Shown: positions 16,495 through 26,324, counted from the stretch's first letter. The stretch: 47,045 nucleotides of DNA from an uncultured Pirellula sp. (GCA_903820735.1 CAIJIZ010000227.1:1-47045); one strand, 5' to 3'. Numbers and translations: made by a program. The notes: generated from the sequence alone by a model not told the origin.

Positions 16495-17088
16495 ATGGCA
16501 CCCCGGAAAGCTAGAACTTGGATCTCGCTGTGCCTCTGCGCTTGCTTTGCGCTCGGGGCCATCGTTGGGCCTTTGTCCCATTCAAACGCTTTAGCTTCCA
16601 CGTTTAATTCTTCCAGTACACAAACTTCGATCGCTCAAGATCCGGCAACTGCTAGCCCGGTGGGATCTGCAACTTCAGGTGAGAATCCGGTCCAAACACC
16701 CGCTTCCACCGCTAACTCAACACTGCCAGGGGCTAACGAAACTGCTGCAGGTCTTCCGGATCCGGAGCGGATTACAACCAAACCCAAGCCGACTTTGTTT
16801 GAAGAAATCCTTGCTAACCCATTGCTTGTTGCTTCGATCATGTTTGCGGTTCTGTACTTGGGTGTATTGTTGCCTGCGCAGCGATCCACCAAGCGGGCGC
16901 AGCGTGAACAAGAAGAACAAGTAGCGAACCTGAAAAAAAACGACCGTGTGGTCACATCGTTTGGCGTTCACGGTGTCGTGGTCAGCACACAGCCTGACGC
17001 GAAAACTGTTACCATTCGAATCGACGAAAGCTCAAACGCTAAATTGACTGTCAATCGCGATACTATCCGTGTCGTTAAAAAGGACTAA
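16495..17088 (+). CDS. yajC: YajC-family preprotein translocase subunit with long N-terminal extension
   Basis: YajC is a small membrane protein that associates with SecDF at the translocon. The YajC core is clear: one membrane helix (ANPLLVASIMFAVLYLGVLLP) followed by the basic stretch QRSTKRAQREQEEQ and the KKNDRVVTSFGVHGVVVS domain. The protein is 197 residues, whereas the family is usually about 90-120. The extra N-terminus holds a signal-like hydrophobic segment (about residues 8-34) and a Ser/Thr/Ala-rich linker of about 70 residues. The ATG at 16495 has no Shine-Dalgarno sequence; CCTCCT directly precedes it. secDF follows with a start 7 bp after the stop, so the two form an operon. 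Confidence 0.93.
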   Translation: MAPRKARTWISLCLCACFALGAIVGPLSHSNALASTFNSSSTQTSIAQDPATASPVGSATSGENPVQTPASTANSTLPGANETAAGLPDPERITTKPKPTLFEEILANPLLVASIMFAVLYLGVLLPAQRSTKRAQREQEEQVANLKKNDRVVTSFGVHGVVVSTQPDAKTVTIRIDESSNAKLTVNRDTIRVVKKD

Positions 17089-17095
17089 ATCTCCT

Positions 17096-20000
17096 ATGTT
17101 GGATTGTATGCTCTCCACCTCCGTCCTAACCCTAGCCCAAACCTCCTTAGGTTCCGGGGACTCCACCGTCAGCGATTGGCGAGGACTTTACAACGTTGGC
17201 TTGTTTGTACTCGCCGTTATCGTCCCGTTCATTCTAGGGAAGTTCTTCGCGAACCGCCTTCGCATGCCGAGCCACGCGATGGCCTTTAGCTGGATTTTGT
17301 TGGCGATCATTGCTACTGGAATCGTCCTTGCTACCGGACAAATCAAGCTCGGTCCGGACCTCAAGGGTGGAACGAACCTTATTTATCAAATCGATCAGTC
17401 CACAGTAGGCAATAGCGGAACACGCGTCTCCTCACGCGATTTTATTGCCCCACTTCAAAACCGAATTAATCCATCCGGTATGAACGAGTCGGTCGTGCGC
17501 CCCGCCGGTGACGACAAAATCGAAATCATTATCGCGGACGTTGATCCTACCGAAATCGAAGAAATCAAACGCAAAATTACTAATGCAGGGATTCTTCAGT
17601 TCCGCATCGTAGCGAACCTCAATGACCATGAGGAGTTGATCAAGACAGCGCGGACCCAAGCCGAGAATCTAAGCTCGGACATTCGCCTGCGTCGCGAAGT
17701 CACGTTGCCCAACAAAACCACCGGTGAACCAGAAGTCTCCGGTGTTTGGCGAACACTTGGCCGATCAGCAGAACAATCCGGTGCTATGGAAATCCAAGGG
17801 TATGTGCCCGGCGATACGATTCGAAATGCAAGAACAGGCGAGATCCTAAATCCAGTCCTTACGGGACGTCCTAATGATTTCGAATTATGGCTCGAAAGCC
17901 AGAAAATCCAGGATGTAGACGTACTTTTGGCGCTTCAAAAGAACGGCACACCGTACATCGAAGTTAACGGCGCCGATCTCTCGCGAGCAAAAGTTGAAAT
18001 CTCGAAAAACGGAGGTTATTTGGTATCCTTCGTCATGACCACTGGTGGTGCAGAAAAGATGCTCAAGATGACCATCGCCAACCAGCCTGATACGAACACT
18101 GGTTTCAAACGCCGAATGGCGATTCTGCTCGATGGTATCGTATTGTCTGCGCCGAGTCTCAATAGTCCGATTCGCGGTGAAGGCCAGATCGAAGGCAACT
18201 TCACCCTCAAGGATGTTGAATTCCTTGTTCAGATCTTGAATTCGGGTTCGTTGCCGGGCGCGATTAGCAAGCAGCCAATCAGCGAGAACGTTGTGGGGGC
18301 GACCATGGGTGCTGACGCGATTGCCAAAGGCAAATACGCTAGTTGGCTCGGTTTGGGCACCACCGTTTTCTGCGTATTAGCATATTATCGCTTTGCAGGA
18401 TTTGTAGCCACGATTTCTTTAGTTCTTAACCTCGCCATGATCATGGCGTGCATGATGCTCTTCCGCCAACCGCTGACCCTCGCAGGTCTCGCAGGTCTCG
18501 TCCTCTCCGTCGGGATGAGCGTCGACGCAAACGTTCTCGTGTTCGAACGTATCCGCGAAGAACGCGAAAAGAACGCTACAACTCGTATGGCGATTCGAAA
18601 CGGATTCGATCGTGCATGGACCACCATTTTCGACTCCAACCTCACGACTCTTATCAGTGCTCTTGTACTCTATTACGTCGGCACGGAGCAGATTAAAGGC
18701 TTCGCAATCACGCTGATCATCGGTCTTGCGATCAGCATGTTCACCGCAGTGTTCTTCGCCCACAATCTCTTCGAAATCGCCGAACGATGGGGATTGGCGA
18801 AACTCAACATGGCCGACTATGTCAACCAAGCCAAACGATCCTTGTTTGGTCCAAAAGACATCGACTTCTTAAGCTACAGAAACCTGGCTTACGTGATCTC
18901 CGGGGCGTTGATCGCTATCGGGCTGATCGCAACATTCCTGCGTGGTACGGAGTTCCTAGATATCGATTTCAACGGAGGGACATCCGTCGTCTTCACACTT
19001 GATAAGACCATGGAACCCGATGAAGTCCGAAATATTGCACAAGCTGCTTTCAAAGAAGACGAGCGAGGTTTGCCAATTCAAACAACCCTCACCAACGTGG
19101 AAATGAAAGACTTCGCGAAGAACTCTGTCTATAAACTAGACGTTTCCCTCAAAGACGATGCCCAAGTCCGCGACAGACTCCTCAAAGGCTTCAACGGAGA
19201 CAACGGCGCATCCCTTGTAACCTACGACATGGAATCCAACATCGCTGGAAAAACTCAATCGAGCCTCCCGCGAGATCGTCGATCGATCATGGTTGCTTAT
19301 CAGGACCCGGCGGCAGAGCCAACCGCACCGACCCAAACGCCATCTGCGGAATCCACACCAGCGGAAGCTTCTGCGGCACAAACAAGTCCTGCAACTGCAC
19401 CCGAATCGGTGAAACCTAGTTTTGCACCGGAGTTTACTACCGAAGCCAACTTGGTTTTCCGCGATACACTAGGCTCCAATTCAGCCAAGCTGAATGCCGC
19501 GCAAGTTATTGAGGGGCTTGTTGCAGCAACAAGTGCAGCGGGCCGAAATTTAGTTGACTCCCAAGTCGAGCTTGAGCCAAGCGGCGGATCGAATTGGACC
19601 CGGAATTCGGAGGTGGGATTCAGTGAATGGAAAGTAAAATTACCGTTCGATGAATCAACAACTGGTACCATTCTCGACAAGATGAAAGAAGCGGTACGAA
19701 CCAAACCCGTATTCCAGTCTTTCAGCAAAATCGAAGGTCGGGTTGCAGGCGAAATGCAACAGCGAGCGATCGCAGGGTTATTGCTAAGCTTACTGTTTAT
19801 CACCATCTACATTTGGTTTCGATTTAATAGTGTTTCCTATGGCGTCGCTGCGGTAATTGCACTTATCCACGACGTTGCCATTACCGTTGGTTTGCTTGCT
19901 GTGAGCCACTGGTTGTTCAAACCATTCGGATTCCTGTTGATCGAAGACTTCAAGATATCATTGACGATCGTTGCAGCGATTCTGACCATCATCGGTTATT

Positions 20001-20311
20001 CGCTCAACGACACGATCGTCGTATTTGACCGGATTCGAGAAGTGAAGGGCAAGAGCCCGAACTTGACTGAGAAAATGATTAATGCGTCAGTAACGCAGAC
20101 CCTAAGCCGAACACTTTTGACATCCTCAACGACGATCATTGCGATTCTGTTGATGTACATTTGGGGAGGAGAAGGTATCCACGGCTTCGCATTCTGCCTT
20201 TTGATTGGAATTCTAGTTGGTACTTACAGTTCCATCTTCGTCGCAGCACCTATCTTGCTGTGGCTCAGTAAACGAGAACAAGCCGCCCGCGCCGCCTCGA
20301 AAGTCTCCTAA
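17096..20311 (+). CDS. secDF: Fused protein-export membrane protein SecDF
   Basis: SecD and SecF use the proton gradient to help pull exported proteins through the SecYEG channel. Here they are one chain of 1071 residues. The SecD half has two N-terminal hydrophobic segments (usually one), the [15 protein letters not shown] motif, the P1 domain and a membrane block with [15 protein letters not shown]. The SecF half begins near the segment [22 protein letters not shown], contains [15 protein letters not shown], and ends with [17 protein letters not shown]. The SecF periplasmic part is much longer than usual and includes a Pro/Thr/Ala/Ser-rich linker. ATG 17096 is preferred over GTG 17069, which would overlap yajC. 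aspS begins 2 bp after the stop. Confidence 0.95.
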   Translation: MLDCMLSTSVLTLAQTSLGSGDSTVSDWRGLYNVGLFVLAVIVPFILGKFFANRLRMPSHAMAFSWILLAIIATGIVLATGQIKLGPDLKGGTNLIYQIDQSTVGNSGTRVSSRDFIAPLQNRINPSGMNESVVRPAGDDKIEIIIADVDPTEIEEIKRKITNAGILQFRIVANLNDHEELIKTARTQAENLSSDIRLRREVTLPNKTTGEPEVSGVWRTLGRSAEQSGAMEIQGYVPGDTIRNARTGEILNPVLTGRPNDFELWLESQKIQDVDVLLALQKNGTPYIEVNGADLSRAKVEISKNGGYLVSFVMTTGGAEKMLKMTIANQPDTNTGFKRRMAILLDGIVLSAPSLNSPIRGEGQIEGNFTLKDVEFLVQILNSGSLPGAISKQPISENVVGATMGADAIAKGKYASWLGLGTTVFCVLAYYRFAGFVATISLVLNLAMIMACMMLFRQPLTLAGLAGLVLSVGMSVDANVLVFERIREEREKNATTRMAIRNGFDRAWTTIFDSNLTTLISALVLYYVGTEQIKGFAITLIIGLAISMFTAVFFAHNLFEIAERWGLAKLNMADYVNQAKRSLFGPKDIDFLSYRNLAYVISGALIAIGLIATFLRGTEFLDIDFNGGTSVVFTLDKTMEPDEVRNIAQAAFKEDERGLPIQTTLTNVEMKDFAKNSVYKLDVSLKDDAQVRDRLLKGFNGDNGASLVTYDMESNIAGKTQSSLPRDRRSIMVAYQDPAAEPTAPTQTPSAESTPAEASAAQTSPATAPESVKPSFAPEFTTEANLVFRDTLGSNSAKLNAAQVIEGLVAATSAAGRNLVDSQVELEPSGGSNWTRNSEVGFSEWKVKLPFDESTTGTILDKMKEAVRTKPVFQSFSKIEGRVAGEMQQRAIAGLLLSLLFITIYIWFRFNSVSYGVAAVIALIHDVAITVGLLAVSHWLFKPFGFLLIEDFKISLTIVAAILTIIGYSLNDTIVVFDRIREVKGKSPNLTEKMINASVTQTLSRTLLTSSTTIIAILLMYIWGGEGIHGFAFCLLIGILVGTYSSIFVAAPILLWLSKREQAARAASKVS

Positions 20312-20313
20312 CG

Positions 20314-22095
20314 ATGCACGCATATCGCACGCACAATTGTGGTCAACTACGGTCCAACCATGCCGGTCAGAGCGTAAAGCTATCTGGTTGGGTCTTTAGA
20401 AAACGAGATCATGGCAACTTACTTTTTGTTGACCTAAGAGATCATTACGGGGTAACCCAAGTCGTTGTAGATCGCGATAGTTCAGCTTTCGCTTTGATCG
20501 AAGGCCTGAAGCTCGAGTCGGTAGTTGCCGTCGACGGCCAAGTTCTCTCTCGGGGGTCGGACAAGATTAATCCGGAGCTTCCCACAGGGGAGATCGAAGT
20601 CAAAGCGAGTAAAGTTGAGTTGTTATCCGAAGCTGCGGAGTTGCCGTTTCCGATCTTTGGAAACGCAGAGTATCCAGAGGATATCCGACTTAGAAATCGC
20701 TTTCTTGATCTTCGCCGAGAGAAACTCCACGAGAACATCGTCTTGAGAAGCCAAGTCATTGCGAGCCTACGACGCCGCATGATAGATGAAGGATTTACAG
20801 AATTTCAGACTCCGATTCTGACCGCATCAAGTCCTGAGGGGGCTCGGGATTTCTTAGTACCCTCTCGGGTTCATCACGGCAAGTTTTATGCGTTGCCACA
20901 AGCCCCGCAGATGTTCAAGCAGCTTTTGATGGTTGCCGGCTTTGACAGGTACTTCCAAATTGCTCCGTGTTTCCGAGACGAGGATGCCAGAGCTGACCGA
21001 TCGCCCGGTGAGTTTTATCAGCTCGACTTCGAAATGAGTTTCGTCACGCAAGACGATGTTTTTGCGGCCATTGAACCAGTTTTACATGGTGTTTTTGACG
21101 AGTTCTCGAAGGGTAGAGCGGTAACACCTCCTCCGTTTCCAAGGATCACCTATAAAGACTCGATGCTCAAATATGGGTCGGACAAGCCCGACTTGCGTAA
21201 TCCGATTGAGATTTCAGATGTGACGGAGATATTCCGTGGTGGTCCGTTTGCCGTGTTTGCGAAAAGCATTGAAAACGGGGCAGTGGTTAGAGCGATACCT
21301 GCACCTGCGGCTGGGACCAGGGCGCGTAGCTTTTTTGATTCCGCGAATCAATGGGCCAAAGATGAAGGATTCGCCGGTTTGGCGTATATCAACTTCAAGG
21401 GTGGAGAGGGAGGGGGTATTGCGAAGAATATCGGAGCGGAACGAGTTGCGCAGCTTGTATCCCAGATGAATTTAGGCCCGAACGATGGGGTGTTTTTTGC
21501 TTGCGACAAACCCTTGAATGCGGCAAAGCTAGCTGGGTTAGTTCGAACTCGGGTAGGAACTGAGTTGGATTTGATTGAGAAGAACACCTTTAAGTTCTGT
21601 TGGATCGTTGACTTCCCCATGTACGAGTGGGATGAAATCGACCAGCGCGTCATCTTCAGCCATAACCCTTTCTCAATGCCACAAGGAGAGATGGAAGCTT
21701 TAGAGACGATGAATCCGTTGGATATTCTTGCGTATCAGTACGACATTGTTTGCAATGGCATCGAGTTATCCTCGGGGGCGATTCGCAATCACAAACCGGA
21801 GATCATGTACAAAGCGTTTGAGATTGCGGGCTATGATCGCTCGGTGGTAGACGAGAAGTTCAAAGGCATGATTAATGCCTTCAAGTATGGAGCGCCACCG
21901 CATGGTGGTTCAGCGCCTGGGGTCGACCGAATCGTCATGCTTCTAGCGGACGAGCCTAATATTCGGGAAGTTATTTTGTTCCCGATGAATCAGAAGGCGG
22001 AAGACTTGATGATGGGCGCGCCCTCATATGTATCCGAGAAGCAGTTACGGGAGCTTCGAATCGCGATTGTGGGTGATCCACATAAGTCCAATTAA
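20314..22095 (+). CDS. aspS: Aspartyl-tRNA synthetase, bacterial type
   Basis: This class II enzyme charges tRNA-Asp (or tRNA-Asn too, if the organism uses the transamidation route; this cannot be decided here). The 593-residue protein has an N-terminal OB anticodon-binding domain, class II motif 2 ([26 protein letters not shown]), the bacterial GAD insertion domain (about residues 310-420), and motif 3 ([27 protein letters not shown]). Its length is typical of bacterial AspS. It starts 2 bp after secDF and is probably co-transcribed with yajC-secDF. Confidence 0.96.
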   Translation: MHAYRTHNCGQLRSNHAGQSVKLSGWVFRKRDHGNLLFVDLRDHYGVTQVVVDRDSSAFALIEGLKLESVVAVDGQVLSRGSDKINPELPTGEIEVKASKVELLSEAAELPFPIFGNAEYPEDIRLRNRFLDLRREKLHENIVLRSQVIASLRRRMIDEGFTEFQTPILTASSPEGARDFLVPSRVHHGKFYALPQAPQMFKQLLMVAGFDRYFQIAPCFRDEDARADRSPGEFYQLDFEMSFVTQDDVFAAIEPVLHGVFDEFSKGRAVTPPPFPRITYKDSMLKYGSDKPDLRNPIEISDVTEIFRGGPFAVFAKSIENGAVVRAIPAPAAGTRARSFFDSANQWAKDEGFAGLAYINFKGGEGGGIAKNIGAERVAQLVSQMNLGPNDGVFFACDKPLNAAKLAGLVRTRVGTELDLIEKNTFKFCWIVDFPMYEWDEIDQRVIFSHNPFSMPQGEMEALETMNPLDILAYQYDIVCNGIELSSGAIRNHKPEIMYKAFEIAGYDRSVVDEKFKGMINAFKYGAPPHGGSAPGVDRIVMLLADEPNIREVILFPMNQKAEDLMMGAPSYVSEKQLRELRIAIVGDPHKSN

Positions 22096-22125
22096 GGAAC
22101 TGTCTGCTCGCAGTTAGATGTTAAG

Positions 22126-22151
22126 CCAACCAACTTTGGTTCGCTGGTTGG
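22126..22151 (+). terminator. Hairpin after aspS
   Basis: CCAACCA (22126-22132) pairs with TGGTTGG (22145-22151) around a 12-base loop, 30 bp after the aspS stop. There is no T-run, so if it terminates the yajC-secDF-aspS transcript it is not a classical intrinsic terminator. Confidence 0.35.
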
Positions 22152-22240
22152 AGTAGTTGGTAACATCGCATTGAAATTTGATAGCGAGTAAATTTCATTT
22201 CGTGGGCTGATGGTACGATTTCCCGACCGCTCCTTCCAAA

Positions 22241-22285
22241 TTGCTAGCATTTGGCGCTGCGCCGAGTGGGGACAGTCCCTGAACC
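22241..22285 (+). repeat. REP-like palindromic repeat, copy A
   Basis: This 45-bp element starts TTGCTAGCAT, contains the palindrome GGCGCTGCGCC and the hairpin GGGACAGTCCC, and ends CTGAACC. It matches copy B closely. Confidence 0.85.
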
Positions 22286-22304
22286 GCCCCCCGGAGCGAT
22301 CAGT

Positions 22305-22349
22305 TTGCTAGCATTCGCCGCTGCGCCGACCGGGGACAGTCCCTGAACC
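22305..22349 (+). repeat. REP-like palindromic repeat, copy B
   Basis: This 45-bp element has the same orientation as copy A, 19 bp downstream of it, with the same TTGCTAGCAT start, the GGGGACAGTCCC hairpin and the CTGAACC end. The two differ at a few positions in the middle. Confidence 0.85.
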
Positions 22350-22785
22350 TGCGTCGATTTTAAAAAGAATGCTTGTATTCATAATCGGGGCTCAGAGTGA
22401 CTCGCTTCGCCTAAAATCCCCCTCCCGATCAGCTCATTTGTGCCTGTTCGTCCCTTTATCTTCTAGCCCCCCCACACTCCGCGCGCAACCATTGCGCCAC
22501 GACCGCCTCTTGCGCCCGCTTCACTCGCCTCTCACTCAAACCTCACTCGCAATGACAAACCGGATGCGAATGCCGCGTCCGATTCGGCCTTGGCTTTCTC
22601 TCAATGACTCACCCGACAACCGGGCGAATACCAGCACTCCCACTATCCTCTGCAATTACCAAAATAATCCACTCTTGTCGGCAGCGATTCCCTCATTAGA
22701 CGCAAAGACCAAGTGCCATCCCAAGACGCAACTCTGTCCGCAAATGCGAACGTCGCTGTTTCCTAGTATCGCGATGCCCGCCTCC

Positions 22786-24171
22786 CTAGGCGCTACTTGA
22801 GGTCGCCTGCACGCCATTTATGCTCACATAATCCATTCCACCGTGCACCTCTTCGACAACCTGTTCGATATCTTCGGCGCCCATGCCGCGCGCTTGCGAT
22901 GGCACTTCTACGTCCCACGGAATGCGAAGCGAAGATGGATCATAGGACTTCTCCGTCCCAATATCTCCTCGACCCGCTTCGCGAGGACAACAACGACTGA
23001 ACTCTCTGAGCAATTCAAGAAATTGCTCCACCTTGATTTCTAATCGACGAAGTGCCTCCGGCACTTCCTCCGGCTTGGGACCTCCTCGCTTTGCGACTTC
23101 ATTCGATATACTCCACTGCAGCAATCCAAAGTACTCTGTCGCGGAAATCGGCAAAAACCCTTTATCGCTACAACGCGTTCCAAGCGTACTGATCTGTGGA
23201 TCCGTCGATAAAGTATCGAGAAGTATTGGACTTAAAAACTCTCCCCTCGCAGCACGTTGCTCCGCTGTTAACTTCTTGGTCTGATCGCCCTTCTGAACCT
23301 CAACCTTACTATTCCCCTCAACTCTCGATGCTTCTTGCGAAACGGACTTGCTACCGTAAAGTAATTGAGCACATAGACTCTCCAACTCGCTATCGCTGAA
23401 CTCATCTCGCTTCGCATCACCCAATGCTCCAAGCAGTTTCTTCGCACGTTTCACTTGTGCCTTCGAGGCCTTGTCATTCTCCATCCCTAACGCCATCCTA
23501 AGCAAATCCAACCGCTTCTTCGCTGAGGTGTCTTCGTAACCATAAAGCGTATCGCTCATCATCGCGCGGAAGGGATTCAAGTCGATGTACATCGCACATG
23601 CCAAAAGATGCGCTTTCGTACGCACTCTTACCGCATGAAATCTCGCCTGGAAAAAATGACCTAACGTCTGCCCTGCCCCGTCCTCCCGATTCGCTTTCTG
23701 CGCTATAACCTGAGCCAACAATCGCATCCACCAACTGATGTCGCTCAATCGCAATCGAAGCTCTTTTACCAGCTTGGAATCCTGCACCTGAGCTGTGATC
23801 TCAGCATCGGTCGGAGGTAATGGTTCGTAGGTCACCACCCCGTTGACCTTCAACTTCTTGCGTCGCTTCGGACACATCGTCAACCATCGCTCAACTACTG
23901 TTCTGTCGTCCCAACTAGCTACTACATCAGGTCGAGAGCGGAGCAAGAAATGAGTGTGATTATCCATCAAGGAATAACCAAGAAGGTCGATTGCCATATA
24001 GCTACACAAATGCTCAATTCGCTGATAGAACCACTGCCGACGGTGCAAAAGCTTTCTGCGTTTCTTTCGATCCATCCCCAGCAAAAACAAATTACGACAC
24101 ACCTTGAGCATCGTGTGCACATAAGCAATCTCAGAAGGATGGAACACACTCGAACGACAAGCACGCGACAT
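22786..24171 (-). CDS. Y1 (HUH) transposase, REP-associated type
   Basis: This protein belongs to the IS200-like single-strand transposase superfamily in the form often linked to REP elements (RAYT). Visible are the HUH-type motif N-H-T-H (H72, H74 in GYSLMDNHTHFLLRSRPD) and the typical family segment FQARFHAVRV...AMYIDLNPFRAMM, where Y195 lies near the conserved tyrosine region (I cannot be sure that it is the nucleophile). At 461 residues it is longer than the usual 150-330; the C-terminal 230 residues are Lys/Glu-rich and match nothing I know. An AAGGAG site precedes ATG 24171. Copies of a palindromic repeat flank it on both sides, which fits the RAYT-REP relation. Confidence 0.8.
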   Translation of the reverse strand: MSRACRSSVFHPSEIAYVHTMLKVCRNLFLLGMDRKKRRKLLHRRQWFYQRIEHLCSYMAIDLLGYSLMDNHTHFLLRSRPDVVASWDDRTVVERWLTMCPKRRKKLKVNGVVTYEPLPPTDAEITAQVQDSKLVKELRLRLSDISWWMRLLAQVIAQKANREDGAGQTLGHFFQARFHAVRVRTKAHLLACAMYIDLNPFRAMMSDTLYGYEDTSAKKRLDLLRMALGMENDKASKAQVKRAKKLLGALGDAKRDEFSDSELESLCAQLLYGSKSVSQEASRVEGNSKVEVQKGDQTKKLTAEQRAARGEFLSPILLDTLSTDPQISTLGTRCSDKGFLPISATEYFGLLQWSISNEVAKRGGPKPEEVPEALRRLEIKVEQFLELLREFSRCCPREAGRGDIGTEKSYDPSSLRIPWDVEVPSQARGMGAEDIEQVVEEVHGGMDYVSINGVQATSSSA

Positions 24172-24366
24172 GATGCAGTCTCCTTATCCACTGACAAAAC
24201 ATTCAAGGACTCCGAGTATGTCGCTCGGCCCTCGAGCCATTGCAAGGGAACCATCGGCGAGAATACTCGGACACAACTATGAGAAACGAAAGCCGGGGTT
24301 TGGATCTGCGCGCAAGGCAACCCAACACGGAGGGAAGAAGTAGAAGTCAAAGACGGGGAGTCCCTC

Positions 24367-24402
24367 CCGTTGCCACCTACAAGGTGGCTCGCTCTGCAAC
24401 GG
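24367..24402. repeat. Nested hairpin upstream of the Y1 transposase gene
   Basis: An outer stem CCGTTG/CAACGG encloses an inner stem CCACC/GGTGG with a 5-base loop. It lies about 200 bp upstream of the transposase start. It may be an end or recognition structure of the element, which is untested. Confidence 0.4.
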
Positions 24403-24675
24403 TTGTGTGTGCCGTGAACGTTGTGTGTGCGAGAAACAAAGCGATTTAAGCCGAGTCATTCTGCCAAAACCAATGTGCCATAATTCAAATTCCATGTCAA
24501 CAATTTGGGCTAAAAAATCTTCAATAATTGCTTAACCAACTAAATCAATAATAGGTGTTGCATACTCTTGATGGTAATCCCAACTCTCGCTGATGATTGT
24601 ATTAAATAGCTATCAATACCGCTTAACGTTCATCCAGCCGTTTCGGGGACTGTTCCTCATGAGATCCTGATCGAA

Positions 24676-24721
24676 TTGCTAGCATTACGATTTGGCTGAG
24701 TTTGGGGACAGACCCCGAACC
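24676..24721 (+). repeat. REP-like palindromic repeat, copy C
   Basis: This element has the same TTGCTAGCAT start and GAACC end as copies A and B, but the hairpin reads GGGGACAGACCCC, keeping a GGGG/CCCC stem despite base changes. It lies on the other side of the transposase. Confidence 0.75.
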
Positions 24722-24740
24722 GCACCGGCGCGAGACCGGA

Positions 24741-24765
24741 TTGCTAGTATTTGCCACAGTGTTGG
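24741..24765 (+). repeat. Partial REP-like repeat, copy D
   Basis: It starts TTGCTAGTATTTGCC and keeps similarity only through GTTGG, with the hairpin part lost. It ends 35 bp before the truncated ISL3 transposase frame. Confidence 0.5.
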
Positions 24766-24799
24766 CTATCGGGCCCTCGGAACATGCATGCCAAGAGCT

Positions 24800-25837
24800 T
24801 TAACGCTTAGTCGGCGCCATCATGGTACGAATGACCCGCTGATACCAATCTCTGAAGTAGCTCTTTGCCTTACCCTCCGTCTCCTGGGCCCAGAGATCGC
24901 GTAAGAGCTCTTTGTAGGACCAAGCTCGCCCGGTAGCGAGCGATAGATTGCAAATGGACTGAAACCTAGCGTGTTGTTTTTCGCTGTGGTTCTCAAGCGA
25001 AGTTAACCAGAAGTATTTACTCCCCGTGAGTCGATCATCCCCATCCTTGAGCAGTCGCTTATGCTCTCCACGGCGAACTTTGTCGACAGCTTCGTTGGCC
25101 ATCTTCATGATGTGAAACTTGTCGTGTACGATCTTGCTTTCGGCGAATGGAATCATCTCCTTGGCAGCCCGGACAAAGGCAGGGCTCATATCCATGGCGA
25201 TCGCCTCGACTGACTGCAATTGCTCTTGACTTAGCTGGGAAAAACAGGATTTTGCGGCCTGTGTGTCGTGTCCTTCCTCGATCGCTTCAACGGTACTGTT
25301 GTCCAGGTTGTACAAGATCGAAACAAACTTCCTCCCCTTGGCGAACGCTTTCTCGTCGATGCCGATCCGTGGAAGTAGCGACGGTTCCTTCCGAGCTTTT
25401 CCACGAGCAACTGCACGTTCAATGATATGCCAAGTTGCATCCCATTGGAGTCGCAGAATTGTCATGGCACCTTTGACCGTTTGAGTCATCAGTAGGACTT
25501 CGATAGCAAACCGCTCAAACATGATCGTGAATCGACTGTGCGGCAGAGCCCATGGTACAGTCACGGTCTTGACTCCATGCTCGGGACAGTCCACTCGGGG
25601 AACACGGCCAATGAGGATTGTCTTGTATTGGCACGAGTCCAGATGCCGCCATCGACGCTCCTCTGCATGATCGTAGCAAGCAAGCTCTTTCTGGCACTCA
25701 GGACAGCAGAACTTTGTACCAGATGGGTGCTCGACCCTCACTTGGATCTCTTCGGCTGGAATGTCCAATTTGACACCGGAGACAGTCCAAGGGGAGGTCA
25801 GTCCTAGGATATGTTGATAGAGCTCTTTGTCTTGCAT
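24800..25837 (-). pseudogene. ISL3-family transposase, C-terminally truncated
   Basis: The N-terminus has the zinc-finger-like CCPECQKE and the DCPEHGVK segment typical of ISL3. The DDE region shows IGIDEKAFAKGRKFVSIL, AMDMSPAFVRA and VHDKFHIMK. The frame stops after MMAPTKR, about 60-80 residues before the usual end, so the C-terminal TNA/ARGFR-type block and probably the catalytic glutamate region are missing. Immediately after the stop another frame stays open for 12 codons only. I chose ATG 25837 (MQDKELYQHILGL) because it matches the family start; another ATG lies five codons earlier. This is an insertion sequence remnant. Confidence 0.8.
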
Positions 25838-25892
25838 TGCTGGGGGTTCCATTCCCCTGCAATTGTACCATCACCCACGATAATGCCGGATG
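24800..25892 (-). mobile_element. ISL3-family insertion sequence remnant
   Basis: This span covers the truncated transposase gene plus about 55 bp upstream of it. The upstream end probably lies near 25892, where the glycosyltransferase-like reading frame loses its family likeness. No inverted repeat partner was found at the other end, so the element is likely incomplete and immobile. Confidence 0.6.
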
Positions 25893-26019
25893 GACCCCAA
25901 AGATGCACCTGATGACCGTGAGATTGCAGAAACTTGATCGTCAATTGCTCCATTAAGCTTAATTGGCCACCAATCCAGAGGGTATGGACGATGGAATTCT
26001 CTTTAAGTAGCGGAGACAC
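25893..26019 (-). pseudogene. Glycosyltransferase-like gene stub cut by the IS
   Basis: From a GTG at 26019, with AAGGGA upstream, the frame encodes about 42 residues resembling the start of capsule-type/GT32-like glycosyltransferases (IVHTLWIGGQLSLMEQL, then SHGHQVHLW). After HLW the likeness ends and the sequence runs into the ISL3 remnant. No remainder of the gene is seen on the other side of the IS, so this is a broken 5' end. The family assignment rests on pattern memory of this short segment. Confidence 0.55.
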
Positions 26020-26324
26020 TATGTTCCCTTAAGACAAGTAGCATAAAAAACGCAAACTATCCAACTGCGGGCCTAGGGTTCGTTCACCATACAAGATACG
26101 CCGACTAAACCACTTGATGACAGTTGCTGGGGCGGGATTAATGGCATCCGGAGCCGAATCGTCATACGCCCCATCGCAATCGAGAGGTACACCTTCGGTT
26201 CACCGACGAAGCATGATAACAGAAAACCAGGGAGTGTCAGTGTTCGTTTTAAAAGGGGCCACTGAAAGAACGGTAACAGAAAATCATTTGCAATACATCG
26301 GAGGGTGTTTTCAAAATCGTAAAC
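26020..26324. other. Intergenic region with degenerate repeats
   Basis: No gene is supported in these 305 bp. A near-exact 13-bp direct repeat TAACAGAAAAYCA is present at 26217-26229 and 26273-26285, together with a CGGTTCACCGACG segment. This resembles GATAACAGAA-type intergenic repeats I recall from Rhodopirellula-like genomes, but the match is from memory. Confidence 0.4.

Larger units (their letters stand above)
22096..22785. other. Intergenic region with two REP-like elements
   Basis: No real gene is seen in these 690 bp. Just after aspS there is a hairpin (22126-22151). Two ~45-bp repeats (22241-22285 and 22305-22349) follow. The rest (22350-22785) is pyrimidine-rich and shows no recognisable feature; it could be debris of older insertions. 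Confidence 0.6.
24172..24799. other. Intergenic region between the two transposase genes
   Basis: These 628 bp hold no clear gene. They contain a nested hairpin (24367-24402), a direct repeat of GTTGTGTGTGC (24402-24412 and 24420-24430), an AT-rich stretch (about 24480-24640), a possible inverted repeat fragment GGGGACTGTTCC (24645-24656) and repeat copies C and D (24676-24765). Confidence 0.6.

Noticed and set aside
22369-22800. 143-codon plus-strand frame after the REP-like elements
   Set aside because: The translation is Ser/Pro-rich without domain likeness and it overlaps the end of the transposase gene.
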